From NCBI GenBank assembly GCA_013407085.1, contig JACCGJ010014862.1:96914-160913 (forward strand): a stretch of DNA of 64,000 nt, read 5' to 3'. How positions within the stretch are numbered: the first letter of the stretch is position 1; each line of letters starts with the position of its first letter. Source of the DNA: Atriophallophorus winterbourni. Its lineage: Eukaryota; Platyhelminthes; Trematoda; Plagiorchiida; Microphallidae. A model generated the notes under the pieces. The model had not been told where the DNA came from. It ran no database searches and saw only the letters and a program-made list of their open reading frames with translations. Made by a program: the position numbers and the translations under genes. Below, piece by piece: positions 54,250 through 64,000 of the stretch.

Positions 54250-54530
54250 AGTTGTTATGGTCTAAAAAGCATTGAACCCAACAATAACCATAGGATGGAG
54301 TTATGAGGTATATACAATAAAAAAAGAAGAATAGAAAAACTCATGTAGCGTAAATCGTATCAAAATTAGGGTTTTCTCTCAATTATTTGTCCAAATTAGC
54401 TTTAAAAATATCCAGGTTGGCTGAGTGTGTAACAGTGGAGGGGAGGGTGTCCCATGTAAAACTTACACGTACAGCATACGAATATCTTCGACAGTTCAGT
54501 CTTGAAGTGGGAATTTGCCATTTAAGTTCA
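54250..54530 (-). pseudogene. CR1 ORF2 C-terminus and 3-prime UTR of an older copy
   Basis: Minus-strand reading gives RLNCRRYSYAVRVSFTW, then THSANLDIFKANLDK. It matches the family of the fragment at 34 kb (SRLNCRRYFYSVRVCFTW), and the 3-prime part shares GGTCTAAAAAGC and CAATAACCATAGGATGG with it. It directly abuts the tail of the full-length CR1 at 54537. It could be the 3-prime remainder of the older copy lying at 59560-62560. Confidence 0.65.
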
Positions 54531-54719
54531 GATAGGTTCAAGATTCAAGATTCAAGATTTATGGTTAAAAGAGCAAATTGCTGTACAGTACCATAGAATA
54601 TACGTAAAAAATTAAAAAAATCGTTACTTGCATGATCATATCCGTGTTCTTCATAGGTGGAGCAAAAATAATGCTCAATGGCAACACAGACTGAGAGAAA
54701 AGAATCTTTGGATGGACGG

Positions 54720-55560
54720 TAGTTCCGTGCGTTAAAAAAATATAGACATCAATAGGTAGGGGCCAACGCAGTAGTTCTCAACATAAGGTTTCGTAACCTT
54801 TGTTTAAAGATGTGCTCGTTCTAACAATATCGGCAAGCTATTCCACAAGAAGCATACACGAACAGCGAAGAAGTGACGACGACAATTCAATCGTGAGTGT
54901 GGGATTTGAAGGGTCAAAGGGTGGCTGCGTGTGGGGACAACCGAACCAAACTTGAAGAGGTGTTTGAGAGGGTGGGATTTCGCGTAGATGATTCGATATG
55001 TCAGAGTGAGGTCGTGTAGGATACGCCTGCGCTCGAGGGTGCACAGTCCAAGTCTGGTCAGTCGCTGCTCAAAGGGTAAATTATTCAATCCGGTAACCAT
55101 TTTGGTTGCCTTGTGATAAATTCGTTCGAAGAGCGAGATGTTTTTTCCATCCATGGCGTCCAAGCTTGTACAGCGTAGTCAACGACAGGATGTATGTAAG
55201 TGTTTAGTAATTTCGCGAGTGAGTGTGGTGGGAAACGTCCGAAAATGCGTTTCAGTAAACCTAGCAAGCTGCACGCACGCTTGTAGACGGCTTCGCACTG
55301 TAGGCTGTTCTTCAAAGTGCCAGACACCAAGATTCCGAGATCTTTTTGTGATGTACTCCATTCAAGCGGGTGGCTGCCAAGTGTGTAGGTAAAGGGAAAG
55401 GGTTTTCCGACTTGCAACATTTTGCACTTGCGGAAATTAAATGGCAGTTTGTTTTGGATTGACCACTGGTGCAGCTTATTCAAATCTCCTTGCAGAACTT
55501 GACAGTCCTCGATAGAGTTGACCTTCGTCCAGATTTTTACATCATCTGCGAATAAAACAA
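54720..55560 (-). pseudogene. CR1 ORF2, C-terminal part (frame-shifted)
   Basis: After a frame change at about 55575 the reading continues LVLFADDVKIW, then NKLHQWSIQNKLPFNFRKCK and SQKDLGILVSGTL. Another frame change near 55120 leads to ERIYHKATKMV, ERRRILHDLTLTYRII and SRLNCRRHFFAVRVCFLWNSLP. A last change near 54820 gives IFKQRLRNLM and a stop near 54725. Confidence 0.8.
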
Positions 55561-55562
55561 GC

Positions 55563-57491
55563 TTACATGCTAGTAAGTTTCGGTAGATCGTTTATAAATA
55601 TGAGAAACAGTATCGGACCGAGAACCGAACCCTGAGGGACTCCGCTCGTGGCTTCAATTGTTCGAGAAGTTTCACCATCTATTCTGACTTTTACTTTGCG
55701 TCCAGACAGGTAACTTGTGAACCATGTTAGTAGGTTTCCGATGACGCCAACATTCTGCAGTTTCTGAAGCAGTAAGGAGTGATTCACTCTGTCGAATGCT
55801 TTAGATATATCTAAGTAACCGGCATGGACGGAACCCCCTTGGTCTAGTGCTTGCGTCCAGTCATTTAGAGTCGTGAGCAAGTTAGACAGGCATGAATATG
55901 TTTTCCTAAATCCGTGTTGTGTGAAAGTTATTAGCTGATGGTTCTCGAGATGTTCAACAAGTCGTTCACACACCAGGCGTTCCAAAATTTTAGAAACCGC
56001 TGAAAGAAGCGTCACGGGGCGGTAATTCGCCGGATCAGAACGACTGCCCCCTTTGTAGATTGGTGTGATAACACCGGTTTTCCATTGAGTTGGTACGGTT
56101 CCCGTATTCAATGAGTGCCTGAATAGACCACTTAGTGGGCCACAAAGCTCCAGCTCGCATGACTTCAGAACAGCGGGTGTTATTCCATCCTCTCCTGGTG
56201 ATTTGCGAACGTTCAGCCGGCGTAAATGCTTTCGCACAACCGTAGGATTTACCTCGATGTTGCTAAGGCATTCGACTTGTAGTGGGTGCGGCAAAGACGT
56301 CAGCGTTGACACGTTCTTTGGACAAAATACTTGCGCATAAAATGATATTAGGGCATCAGCTGTATCCTTGACATTATCAGTCAGTCCGTTCTCTGTCTGG
56401 ATAGGAAATACACCTGGCTTAACCTTGGTCGCGGTGTTTACGATGGTGTACAGCAACTTAGGATGTCGTTCCATCTGGTCGATCAGCTTCCAATGGTGAT
56501 ATTGCTTGTCTTCTCGAATTAAGGACGTCACCTTGTTACGAAAACTACGAAAGTGTTCCCAAGATGCGTCTGTTCGTGTTATTTTGTGTGCAGCCCATGC
56601 GGAATTTCGCATGGCTATCCACTTCCGAGTGCGGCTTCGGAGTTTGAAGCAAAATGTTCTTGATTTCCTTTTGGGAACACAGGTAGAATTGTCGTCTAGT
56701 TTTGTACCGATATAACTTAACAGACTAGAACAATGAGTATCTGCATTCGTAAGATCGAGATGTTTTTCCTCCATAATCGTAATGGCACCGCGAAGGCCGA
56801 AGTAATCGACTCTCCTGATGAACTTAACGTCGCCCGACGCCCTTCTGGCGTTGCACACGAATTCGAAGGACAACACAAGATGGTCACTTAGCCCCAAAGG
56901 ACTATGATACTGCACTGACTCCACTGCTGTTGCTTCGGAGGTTAAAACCAGATCTAGAATTGATGATTCATTGAGGCCCCTTTGTCGAGTGAATGAATGG
57001 ACATGGTTGTATAGGGGAGTGAAAGTGATAATCTCACGGAATTTGTACTCAAGGGATTGCTGAGTATGCACACTTTTGGTGTAGAGATGTGGGAGGTTAA
57101 AATCACCCATTATTAACAATTGGCATCCTCTAAGATTTCCAGCGTTGCGCATCATTTGTAACAACGTTTCATTGTGGGCATCGGAAGAGTTGGGCGAGCG
57201 GTAGATCACACCAAGTATACAGTTCTCTCCAGTTTCCAAGCGAAGGCTACACCACATGGTGTCCTCTAGCTCAAACCTTGTGTCAGGTACAGCTGTGCAT
57301 TGAAGACGTTCGTTATAATACAAAGCAACTCCACCACCTGATCTTGAACGGTCTCGTCGAAGTAGGATCATGTTGGGAAGTGCCAGCTCGCAATCGTTCA
57401 CCTGATCGTAAAACCATGTTTCGGTAACAGCAATGATGTCAGCAGAAAACTGAGAGTTAAAGTAAGATAATTCGGCGATTTTGTTCCGCAA
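55563..57491 (-). pseudogene. CR1 ORF2, endonuclease and reverse transcriptase
   Basis: An open frame of 642 codons. Endonuclease: SADIIAVTETWFYDQ, RRDRSRSGGGVALYY, GVIYRSPN, IMGDFNLPHL, ILDLVLTSE and LSDHLVLSFEF. Then RT: RRLNVRKSPGEDGITPAVLK, ANYRPVTLLSAVSKILERL, QHGFRKTYSC, HAGYLDISKAFDRVNHSLLL and GVPQGSVLGPILFLIFINDL. The frame ends at a stop just before the FADD box; one extra base between PKL and LACKLVLFADD explains it. The protein would nick DNA and prime reverse transcription of element RNA. The true start lies at or upstream of 57491 near the end of ORF1. Confidence 0.88.
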
Positions 57492-57544
57492 GCACTGTGC
57501 ATTTGTGTATAGGCATTAAACAGTGGTTTTCGTGTGTAGCGAGC

Positions 57545-58387
57545 CTATGCGGATGATGTTTGTATGTCCGACCCACTGAGAGCCGGACCATGATGTACTC
57601 TGTCCCACTCGGTTTGAGCCGGACCCACTACATTTTTCGATGTATTGATTGCTTCCGTTTCGGTGGGAACGCTGTCGTCTACCGCCCTTAGCCGCGAGTG
57701 TGTCTCACTCATGTTACTTGGTCTCGGTGGACAAAGTCTAATGTTTTTCGGTAAAGCACGTTTTGCTTTTTTCCATTCGGACTTGACAAATTCAGCCATG
57801 TCGCTAGTTGAAAAGGTAATCCTGAGAGGTTTCGGTCCGTCTTCTTTATAGTTTATTGAAAAAGGCACCCGGAAAGTGTCAGTGATCACAACGTTAAAAA
57901 TATTAAGCAAAGACTCAATGTAACGCCACTGCTTAAAGTCATGATCTGAGGTTTCCTGTCCCGATGCTTTAGTGGTATTTTCTGGTACCGCAATTAGAAC
58001 CATACTCCGCGATACCGTTTTTTCCTTAGTGGTTGAGGCACCCTTTCGCTCCCACCATGGAACATCAGGATATATCCGGCAGTTTGAATTCGGATCCGTC
58101 TTTAGTCGGTACGAATTTAGCAGTATGTTTTCGATATCAGCCTCGCACTTCAGTGTAAATCTTAGTAACCGAGGTTGATCACTATGAGTTGAGGTGGAAT
58201 GGCGAGTTAGACGAATCAATTTGTCAGGAGTAACATGCTCAATTTGCAATTGTTGACAAATTTGAGACAATATATTGAGGTCGTGTTTGTGTTTTCTATC
58301 TAACAAGCTCTCGCCGGACTCTTTAACATTCGTAAATATTACGCATAACGAATGAGAATGCTTGTCGCGTGTCCGCTCATTCTTCAT
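57545..58387 (-). pseudogene. CR1 ORF1, C-terminal part (after nonsense codon)
   Basis: Continues ORF1 from KNERTRDKHSHSL through RLLRFTLKCEADIENILL and DVPWWERKGAS to the native ORF1 end SGSDIQTSSA. In the derivative at 26.6 kb the codon separating the two parts is AAA (Lys); here it is TAA. The final residues after NTSKNVV show the natural ORF1 end that is lost in the derivative. Confidence 0.85.
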
Positions 58388-58399
58388 AAAATGTGAGGC

Positions 58400-59191
58400 T
58401 TATTGATTTAGGTTTAGTGTGCCAGGCTCAGATTGTGCAGCGAAGGACGACCGCAAAAGCATTTTTCTGTATGATTTTTGTACCACCGGGGCCGTTTCAG
58501 TTGGTGCCGAATCGGTGCAGATAACATTAAGCGAAGTATTTTTCGTGGCAGCTTTGGCCAAAGGAGCGTTCGACGTAGACGGTTTCTGCTTCAAGGCCTC
58601 TCCAAGTATCACTTCAGTGTCGCGTATTTTACCCTTTTCAGAAGCAGACTGCGGTGGTGAGGTCAAGCGCAATCGATTATGTAATTCAAAAGATTTAGAT
58701 GCGATTATTGGTTGTAGGGTAATCTTCAAACTATCTAGTTCCTTTTCCATTATCGACAATTTATTCTCGATTGTGTTAGCCTCGTTTCCAGCGGAAGATT
58801 TTGTACGCTTGTGATCACCATTCACGATTAAATCCCTACAGGCGTTACAGAAATAGCAAACGGACAGGAGATTTTCATCATTAACGATGCGCACACATTC
58901 ATCAGTTAAAGTCTTATTACAGACCACGTGCACATGTAAGTTACAAAAAGTACATTTTACCAAAGCACTGTCACCGCTTACCGGGTCCAGGCACTTGGCG
59001 CAGAGGTTAATTTGGCTTGTTTTTGCTGTCGAGGGAACAACACTCGTATGTACACATTGATCGATTGATTTTTTCGTCTGCGTGTTGGATCGCGTGACTC
59101 GGCTGCACGTTGAAGGCTGGAGTAGGGTGACCGGTTGAGTGGATTTTCGGTCGACTAGTCGATTTAATTGGGTTTGAATTCTTGATTTTGT
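58400..59191 (-). pseudogene. CR1 ORF1, N-terminal part with PHD-like finger
   Basis: Begins near MTKSRIQTQLNRLVDRKST and holds the C4HC3 finger (CAKC, CTFC, HVVC, CYFCNAC) and a short coiled-coil-like stretch (ENKLSIMEKELDSLKITL). It ends GTLNLNQ then TAA. It parallels residues 1 to about 260 of the intact ORF at 26575. Confidence 0.85.
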
Positions 59192-59559
59192 CATTGTACA
59201 AATAATCCGTGATAACTCGATAACCACACAAAGTAGAACACAGAATTACACATCAAATTAAGTAGTTTGAAGTGGTCTTTGCAATGAAAGCAAAAACACC
59301 ACGACAGTTAACGGTAGGAGAAAGTTTGCACGCGTCAGCAAATTGAAAAGTTAACTTTGAAACGGTAACTTTGCTGTTATTCTAAGGACCAGATCGAAAT
59401 GTATATATTTCGATAGCTCACGTCAAAGTATAGCAAAACGATTTTGAACGAGTAAAATCCGAGTTGATTTGGCGAAGAAACGGGCAAAAGTGTCAGAGCA
59501 ACAAACATACGACCGCACGCCAGTATGCCAGTATGAGTTGTGTTCATGATACGGGGCAC

Positions 59560-62500
59560 CAACTGATTCGTGAATCCGCCGATCAATCGTGCAATGTGCT
59601 TAGATCCTTCTGCAAATTTCACAGTCATCTTTTGTACATATGCTTCTCCAAAGCTTGATATCGTCTGCAAATGACATAACCTTACATTTAGCACGCTCGG
59701 GAATGTCGTTTGCGTAGATGAAAATCAAAATTGGTCCGAGGACAGAAACCTGGGGCACTCCGCTCGTAATTTTAAATGGTTCCGCTTAGGTGCTGTCAAC
59801 TCTGACTTGGGCACTCCTGCTATCCCATGCGTTTCAAGTTTATGGATTAAAATACTATGATTGACACGGTCGAAATCCTTTGACATAAGTAAAAAGCTTG
59901 CGCTGATAAAGTAACCATTGTTCACACATTCAGTCCAGTCGTTTAAGGTGAGCAAGAGATTAGTTAGACATGAGTGATATTCCCTGAAACCGTGTTGTTC
60001 AGTCGCAAGCAGCCTATTGGTTTCAAAGTGATGGGTGATCTTTTCCGCTAATAAACTCTCTAGCACTTGAGAAATAGCTGGCAATAACGTAACTAGCCTA
60101 TAGTTCGCAGTGTCTGATCGATTCCCCCACTTTTCGATTGATGTGATGATACCAGATTTCCATTCCGCGGGAACTATTCTATTTTCGAGCGAAATTTGGA
60201 ATAACGTGCTGAGTGGACCACATAATGAGGATGCACATTGTTTGAGGATAAGAGGAGTGATTCCATCTGCTTCTGGTGACTTTGTGGTATTCAAACGAAG
60301 ACGTCTGAGCATGACACACTCATTGTTCATTGAGATTTCGTTTAGTATTTCATCGTAAAAGCAGATCAAATGTGGCGTAAGATGCACTGATTCCTTGGGA
60401 TTAATAATTTGCAGTAGTAACCTGCAAGACCATTGGTGGCCTCGAACGCAGTCGCAGTTAGACCATACAGTGTGCGTAGTGCTGAGATTCCTGGCCTAAT
60501 TTTTGATGTGATGTTAACAATCTGGTAAAGGACTTTGGAGTTCTGCTCCATTATGGCAATGGTCTTGCCTCATACGACTGCTTGTCCTCGGTGATAACAG
60601 ACGATATGTTTCCCAATTATCTCACATAGAAGAAGAAGAATGACTTTATTCGTGTTCACGAATTTTTAGCAATAGATTATTTTCTCCACATAATACCAAT
60701 AAAAATATGTATAGCGTGCGCACAATGAAATAATACATAGGCCAATGAAGTGTCAGGTTACCTCGGGCTAGATAAAGATGACGGGAATAAAAAAATTGAA
60801 AAATAAAATATATGAGGTGCCACACAGTGAAGTAATATTTGGGTTAAAAAAAGTGTGAGGTTACCATAGGCTAGACAAATGTTAGGGGAATTTGAAAAAT
60901 CAACTCGAAATATAACTCGGACATCGTAGCATCATTAGAAAATTGTCAAGCGTTCTTTCAACTCTTTAGGAGCTTTAGATTGATGTACCATGTATCGGGC
61001 CAAGTATGGGATAAAATAATTTCTAAATTTATTCCTTTTTGAATAAGGAATAACGTACCGGCTTCGGGTGGAGGAAAAAGATCTGCAAGAAACAAGGCTT
61101 TTGTTCAATGGATGTACACTATCAGTAGAAATGTTCGCGATCAATCTGCTGCATTCACGAAAATGACGATTGACAATAGTGTCTCGAATGTCCTCAGCGG
61201 AAACACAACTCAATCTTGAGATGAGCATATTTTCTACATGCATCTTTGCGTATCTTAATCAACTTCCTTGTGCTGCTTCTCAATGTGAAGGCACAAATCT
61301 GGAATGTAGGTTTATTTCATCGCACAGCTTTTTTATGAAGTTTACCCGAGAATGATGCAAGTCCGTGGTGTCTGGTTTCCTGTCAGAAATAGTTCAAAGA
61401 CCATTGGGAAGACTTCCAGTATCCAGTTGTAGTTTAGTTTTGTTGATGTCATTCATTCTTTCGGCTTGACAAACATAATCGAATAAGAGCACCAGGTGGT
61501 CGCTAGAACCCAATGGAGTTTCGTTGCCGGGATTTTCGACGGCGTGTTCCTCACTCGTTAGTATTAGATCCAGGACGGATTGTATGTTACCTTCTATATA
61601 TCTAATGTTACCAAATAAGTGGTTATAAAAAGGAATATTGAATATCACTTCTTGAAACGCATCGTCCAGCTAATTCGTCGAAAGAGCGTTTTTTTCATCA
61701 AGTGTGGAAGTTGAAAATCTCCCATAACCAGGAGTGGAGTTTGAAATCTGGCAGTCAGAAGTCGAATTTTCTGGAGTAGTTCAACATTTTGCGCGATAAA
61801 TCACTCCAACAATGCAGTCCTCTACAGTTGTCAGCTTAATTAAGCACCACATAGTATCCTGTACACAGTTTAATATCGTCAGTTTCTCTGCATGATAACT
61901 GTTGTTTGTAGTAAAGTACTACGCCACCACCGCGTCCCGTACGGCGTTGGCGAAGAAGAGACATTTCTCTCAATGTCAATTCATTGTCTCATAAATGAGG
62001 CTCAAACCATGTTTTGGTAATTGCAACTTACTCCGGTGGGTGCTGTATACATACAGTATCAAGCTCCTGAATTTTTTCTCAGACACTGCGCGTTCGTATA
62101 GAGACACCTTACGGTTTTATGGGTTAACAATGATGGACAATGTGAAAGACTAGTTTTAGTTTCAAGTTGTGGTTTATTTGGCAAATATTGAGGGTTGGTA
62201 TACGTAAATTCAATCCGGTTCACAGTATACATATGAGGCGTCGGAGTCGTTTCTACTTTTCCGACTCGGCATGAGTCGGACACAGATCGATTTTCGGAGA
62301 GCTAATTGAAATGACTTGACTTGCGCTTGTGAGTGGTATATTGTCTGTAGGATCTAGTTTATCTGTTTTCGGAGCACTCATTCTGACACCATTTGGTAGC
62401 TTGCAAATGTTTTGAGTTCTTTTTGCTCGAATTAAATCAACCACATTGCTAGTCAGGAAGGTGACTTTAAGCGGTCGTCGAACAAGACTTCTATGAATGT

Positions 62501-62560
62501 GACAAATTGGTTAAAGTTATTACTTTCGAACATCCCCACCCACTGTATGAGGTCATCACG
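59560..62560 (-). pseudogene. Older CR1-like copy, interrupted
   Basis: From right to left: end of an ORF1 (NVVDLIRAKRTQ near 62430), endonuclease scraps (RCLYTNAQCLRK, SVLDLILTSEEHAVE, GSSDHLVLLFDYVCQ), a foreign insert at about 60620-61250, and RT (ITEDKQS, RRLRLNTTKSPEADGITPLIL, ANYRLVTLLPAISQVLESLL, EQHGFREYHSC, MSKDFDRVNHSIL). It reaches MSFADDIKLW at about 59640, then fades at the 5-prime edge of the full-length CR1 (59521). The RT catalytic strand has KDFDRV in place of KAFDRV. Confidence 0.75.
60620..61250 (-). mobile_element. 3-prime end of a different non-LTR element nested in the older CR1 copy
   Basis: A 102-codon frame ends at 60935 with NKSLVSCRSFSSTRSRYVI, PYSKRNKFRNYFIPYLARYM and a stop. 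A 3-prime UTR then ends in AATAAAGTCATTCTTCTTCTTC. The Leu/Arg-rich tail resembles C-termini of jockey/L2-like proteins. It splits the CR1 coding sequence between HSRFVPS and VITEDKQ, so it inserted into that copy. Confidence 0.55.
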
Positions 62561-63699
62561 CCTTGCAAATATCTAGTTTCTCATTCAAGAAGTAAAAATG
62601 TCATGCATTCTTTTGTCCCTTAACTTGCCTTCTATTTGGTTGATCACTCAAACGCATTTATTCATCAGTATTGATAGCGACCACAGAATTATTCTACTCG
62701 TGATTATGGGATGATTTTCAATTAGGCTTCTGTATAAACCAATCATGCTGTTCTTTTGAAACGTAACTCACATTTGCAGGCTTAAAGTTGAATGGCCAAA
62801 ACGTGTACAACGGTACAAATGAGCAGTCACGTAGCAAGCGCTGACTGAAGTAATATCAAGGTCAATAATTTTAGGCTCAGTAAAACACATTTGTTACAGA
62901 ATTCCAATAATTTCACGGCGCTTCGAGTGGACCATGGAGCAAAAGGAATCGTGTGTGTTGTTGAGCCAGGCATTCGGAATGTGGAACCATTGTTTCTCAG
63001 TCTATCGCAAAGCATCACAGTAATTGTCACTCATCATGAGAATATTCTTTGGGTTCCCAGGAAGAAAAATCTCCCCGACTATAAATAAGTACATCAGATT
63101 TACGATGGAATATGCAGTTCAAGAATGGTTGCCATGGCTTCAAACATGTTTTACAACATCGATTCATTAAACATTTAGCCGTACTCAGCTGGAAACCATA
63201 TAACCCTCTGCAATGCTTACTGAGTCTACGTGGCTAGCATAAGACAATAGCGCACAAATTAATGTTAACTGTCCCTCACTTGCGGTACGACTGTACACGA
63301 CATTTTCAATCCGTGCGATTTTATTTTACATAAAAAATCTACCGAATATGTTGTAAACTGACCAACGCAACAATTGTTCAACAAACGTTTTGATGCCTAT
63401 TTTACCCTGAAACGGTTCATCGATGAAAACTGCACATGTTGACACCCATGGATCTACGTCTGTCATCCCACCAATGCAAAACAATTCCAGCCCTTCGGAG
63501 TTTTAACTTATACTTGAACTGCTCGGTAAGCAACCAATTTCCGTTTCTGCTTGTAATATTATTCTTAGTTCACCTAATGTTCTGTGAATTTTTTGTAAAA
63601 CAATATGCTATTTAAATCGAATTATACAATCTATGGATTTGTGGCATCATATGTGAGGTATATGGTTCGTTAGACAGGTTCCTAACCAATCACACCAAC
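62561..63699. other. Mostly unannotated
   Basis: Apart from the dispersed repeat at 62820-62900 no element is recognised. A 65-codon frame at 62891-63088 has no known motif. Confidence 0.3.
62820..62900 (+). repeat. Dispersed repeat, copy at right (partner at 2331-2410)
   Basis: GAGCAGTCACGTAGCAAGCG and the following CAAGGTCAATAATTTTAGG mirror the left copy with scattered changes. Confidence 0.55.
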
Positions 63700-63805
63700 T
63701 ATTCAATTCAATTCAATTCAATGGTCTAAAAAGAACATAGTTTTACAAAAATCACAGAATAATATGCGAGTTACAAATAAATAGTTAGTAAACCGGGATT
63801 TGGGC
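63700..63805 (-). repeat. 3-prime end of a CR1-like element with ATTGA pentamer tail (copy 2)
   Basis: About 106 bp nearly matching 29575-29690, including the pentamer run, GGTCTAAAAA, ACATAGTTTTACAAAA and AATAGTTAGTAAACCGGGATTTG. Confidence 0.7.
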
Positions 63806-63829
63806 TTAAGGCTAGCAACCCTATCCGTA

Positions 63830-64000
63830 AAACCTACATTGCTACGGAAACGAAGACAACAGATCCGTGGTTCGGTCATGTCTGCAGGATGGATCCCAGT
63901 TCGCATACGAAGGTAGCCATTCACTGGCGTCCGCAAGGTAAACGAAAAAGGGGACGGCCTAAGGAAACTTGGCACAGAACGTTGGAACGCGAACTACATG
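63830..64000 (+). pseudogene. RTE-type C-terminal domain, cut by window end
   Basis: The plus strand reads DPWFGHVCRMDPSSHTKVA, then WRPQGKRKRGRPKETWHRTL. It parallels WGWIGHTLRKPADNVTRQAL and GKRKVGRPKQSWRR of the RTE element at 5.2 kb but is clearly another subfamily. The frame is open to the window edge. Confidence 0.75.

Larger units (their letters stand above)
54537..59521 (-). mobile_element. Full-length CR1 retrotransposon (about 5 kb), mutated
   Basis: The 5-prime end GGCGTGCGGTCGTA at 59521 coincides with that of the derivative at 26249. A 5-prime UTR, ORF1 (59191-57545), ORF2 (about 57500-54700) and a 3-prime UTR ending in TTGAATC-type repeats (54537-54560) follow. Lesions: a nonsense codon in ORF1 and at least three frame changes in ORF2, so it is not autonomous now. 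CR1 elements rarely show 5-prime ends, so two copies sharing one start define the true terminus of the family. Confidence 0.88.

Noticed and set aside
56506..56715. Plus-strand frames within 54.5-59.5 kb
   Set aside because: They are antisense shadows of the CR1 ORFs.

Overview
The window reads as nuclear DNA of a digenean flatworm (schistosome-like fluke). Three host genes carry very short introns (29-39 nt) beside very long ones, a pattern known from trematodes. The non-LTR elements resemble the RTE-type and CR1-type families described from schistosomes. The species cannot be named from sequence alone. Base composition is AT-rich (about 60 percent by eye), and most of the 64 kb is transposable-element sequence in various stages of decay.

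Host genes. (1) A partial nucleotide-sugar transporter of the SLC35A family lies on the minus strand at 9433-10019: two exons and a 29-nt intron, with the remaining exons not found. (2) A complete six-exon G-protein alpha subunit of the Gi class spans 42008-51482 on the plus strand. It has three introns of 32-39 nt and a 7.5-kb fourth intron packed with retroelements. (3) A complete four-exon divergent 14-3-3 gene lies on the minus strand at 52262-53095, tail-to-tail with the G-alpha gene. (4) A short histone H3 head (13 codons, then a stop) lies at 31215-31256 and looks like a broken gene copy.

Element layout. 1-2.0 kb: decayed Ty3/Gypsy element (minus) interrupted by tRNA-derived SINE copies. 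2.3-5.2 kb: a weak DNA-transposase-like fragment and unknown sequence. 5.2-8.3 kb: RTE-type element with an unbroken 1,000-codon frame (minus). 8.3-9.0 kb: fragments of two other RT families. 11-14 kb: endonuclease and RT scraps plus SINEs. 16-17 kb: a hammerhead-like motif, a large inverted repeat and an RT scrap. 21.5-22.9 kb: a complete LTR element carrying only a gag gene. 23.2-25.6 kb: BEL/Pao and CR1-like remnants. 26.25-28.38 kb: a deletion derivative of a CR1 element whose ORF1 is fused in frame to the end of ORF2. 29-36 kb: several CR1-like remnants and a SINE with a 12-bp target duplication. 36.9-40.7 kb: a nearly complete second RT family (minus). 43.5-47.2 kb: a third RT family inside the G-alpha intron. 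54.5-59.5 kb: a full-length but mutated CR1 element (minus) flanked on both sides by pieces of older CR1 copies. 63.8-64 kb: start of another RTE-type tail.

The most notable items are the fused ORF1-ORF2 CR1 derivative, the gag-only LTR element with complete termini, an abundant SINE of about 245 bp with no visible tRNA promoter, a tRNA-derived SINE with hammerhead-ribozyme parts, and the hammerhead-like motif near 16.3 kb. All gene and element calls come from reading translations and repeats by eye; no database search was run.
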